This document shows positions 15,694-17,722 of a DNA stretch of 17,722 nucleotides, piece by piece. Both the position numbers and the translations under genes were made by a program. Positions within the stretch are counted from its first letter, which is position 1, and every line of letters starts with the position of its first letter. Below the pieces are notes generated by a model. The model searched no databases. It saw only the letters and a program-made list of their open reading frames with translations, and had not been told where the DNA came from. The stretch is taken from positions 1 through 17,722 of the forward strand of contig JBDTRG010000039.1 in NCBI GenBank assembly GCA_039931775.1, written 5' to 3'. The DNA comes from CAIWHR01 sp039931775. GTDB taxonomy: Bacteria > Pseudomonadota > Gammaproteobacteria > Burkholderiales > Casimicrobiaceae.

Positions 15694-16382
15694 ATGCGCT
15701 ATCACGCGTTGATTCCGGCCGCGGGCGAGAGCTCCCGATTTGCGTCCGACCGACCCAAACAGTACGCGCCGCTCGACGGCAAGCCGGTGCTCATGCATGC
15801 GATCGAGCGGTTGGCGGCGGCGTTTCCGTTGCATATGACCTACGTGGCGCTCCAGGTAGGCGACCGCTGGTACGATTCCGAGATCGGCACGCATCCTCGC
15901 GTCTGCGCGTTGCGCTGCGGCGGCTCGACGCGGGCCGAGACGGTTCGCAATGCGCTCGCGATGCTTCCCGACGTGGCGACCGACGATTGGATCGTCGTGC
16001 ACGATGCCGCGCGACCCTGCGTCGACCCGGCTTCACTGGCGCGATTGCAGCGCGAACTCGCCGACGACGCCGTCGGCGGCATCCTCGCCGTTCCCATGGT
16101 GTCCGCGTTAAAGCGCGCCGGCGATGATGGCCGCGTCGCGCGGACCGAGCCACGGGAAGGCCTGTGGCAGGCGCAGACACCGCAGATGTTCCGTTATGGC
16201 GTGCTGCGCGACGCGTTTGCGCAGCCCGGTGCCGGGCGGTCCGTCGACGAAGCGCAGGCTGTCGAAGCGCTCGGCCTTCGGCCACGCCTCGTCGTCGGCC
16301 ACCCGAACAACCTGAAAATAAGCTATTCCGACGATCTCTTACTCGCATCGGCTATCCTGGCCGCGATGCATGGAGCGAAAAT

Positions 16383-16386
<4 letters not shown>
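15694..16386 (+). CDS. ispD: 2-C-methyl-D-erythritol 4-phosphate cytidylyltransferase IspD
   Basis: A 230-residue enzyme that transfers CMP from CTP to methylerythritol phosphate in the MEP isoprenoid pathway. The nucleotide-binding start PAAGESSRFASDRPKQY (8-24) contains the catalytic Arg15 and Lys22 positions. GGSTRAETV (76-84) and VHDAARPC (102-109) are signature motifs, and WQAQTPQMFR follows in the C-terminal half. ATG 15694 gives the normal N-terminus; the frame is open further upstream, but that extension is Arg/Pro-rich and unlike the family. ispF, which usually follows ispD, is absent and an M20 peptidase gene takes its place. Confidence 0.96.
16372..16375 (+). promoter_or_regulatory. 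Shine-Dalgarno deciding the M20 TTG start
   Basis: GGAG inside the end of ispD stands seven bases before TTG 16383. No ATG or GTG in the peptidase frame lies nearby, so this element supports the TTG start. Confidence 0.55.

Positions 16387-17722
<1,336 letters not shown>

Overview
The window is from a high-GC proteobacterial chromosome, most likely a betaproteobacterium (Burkholderiales-like). This is inferred from gene content (QueC, DUF3750, VWA/BatA-like, AfuABC-type transporter, tRNA-Glu with encoded CCA), strong GC bias at third codon positions and frequent GTG/TTG starts. No 16S rRNA or other taxonomic marker is present, so the placement is tentative.

Layout. (1) 1-886: the 3' part of tRNA-Glu(UUC), then a decayed ImmA/IrrE-type zinc peptidase, which looks like the scar of an integrated element beside a tRNA. 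(2) 887-5250: two cyclic-di-GMP genes on the plus strand. The first is a PAS-GGDEF diguanylate cyclase with intact active and inhibitory sites. The second is a membrane Cache-HAMP-GAF-GGDEF-EAL protein whose GGDEF is degenerate and whose EAL looks intact. Between them lies the 3' end of a spore coat U (SCPU) / Csu-type fimbrial subunit gene with a perfect 8-bp inverted repeat upstream. (3) 5316-6917, minus: a MidA-like SAM-dependent methyltransferase with a C-terminal TPR region. (4) 7027-8469, plus: a YceI-family lipoprotein, then queC for the preQ0 step of queuosine synthesis. (5) 8496-10458, minus: a compact cluster joined by GTGA overlaps, made of a 49-codon ORF, a BatA-like VWA membrane protein and a DUF3750 protein. 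(6) 10610-11611, plus: a luciferase-like flavin oxidoreductase. (7) 11608-15443, minus: a complete AfuABC/FbpABC-type ABC importer in the order binding protein, fused double permease, ATPase. (8) 15694-17722, plus: ispD overlapped by an M20 metallopeptidase that runs off the window.

The genes form several short, tightly packed transcription units that alternate in strand. Functional groups are c-di-GMP signalling, solute import, tRNA modification and isoprenoid precursor synthesis. The least understood unit is the VWA-DUF3750 pair; I suggest, as inference only, that DUF3750 carries a Ser version of the NCNxF motif of permuted papain-like enzymes. I saw no CRISPR array, complete insertion sequence or phage structural genes. 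No strong case for a wholly new system can be made from the sequence alone.
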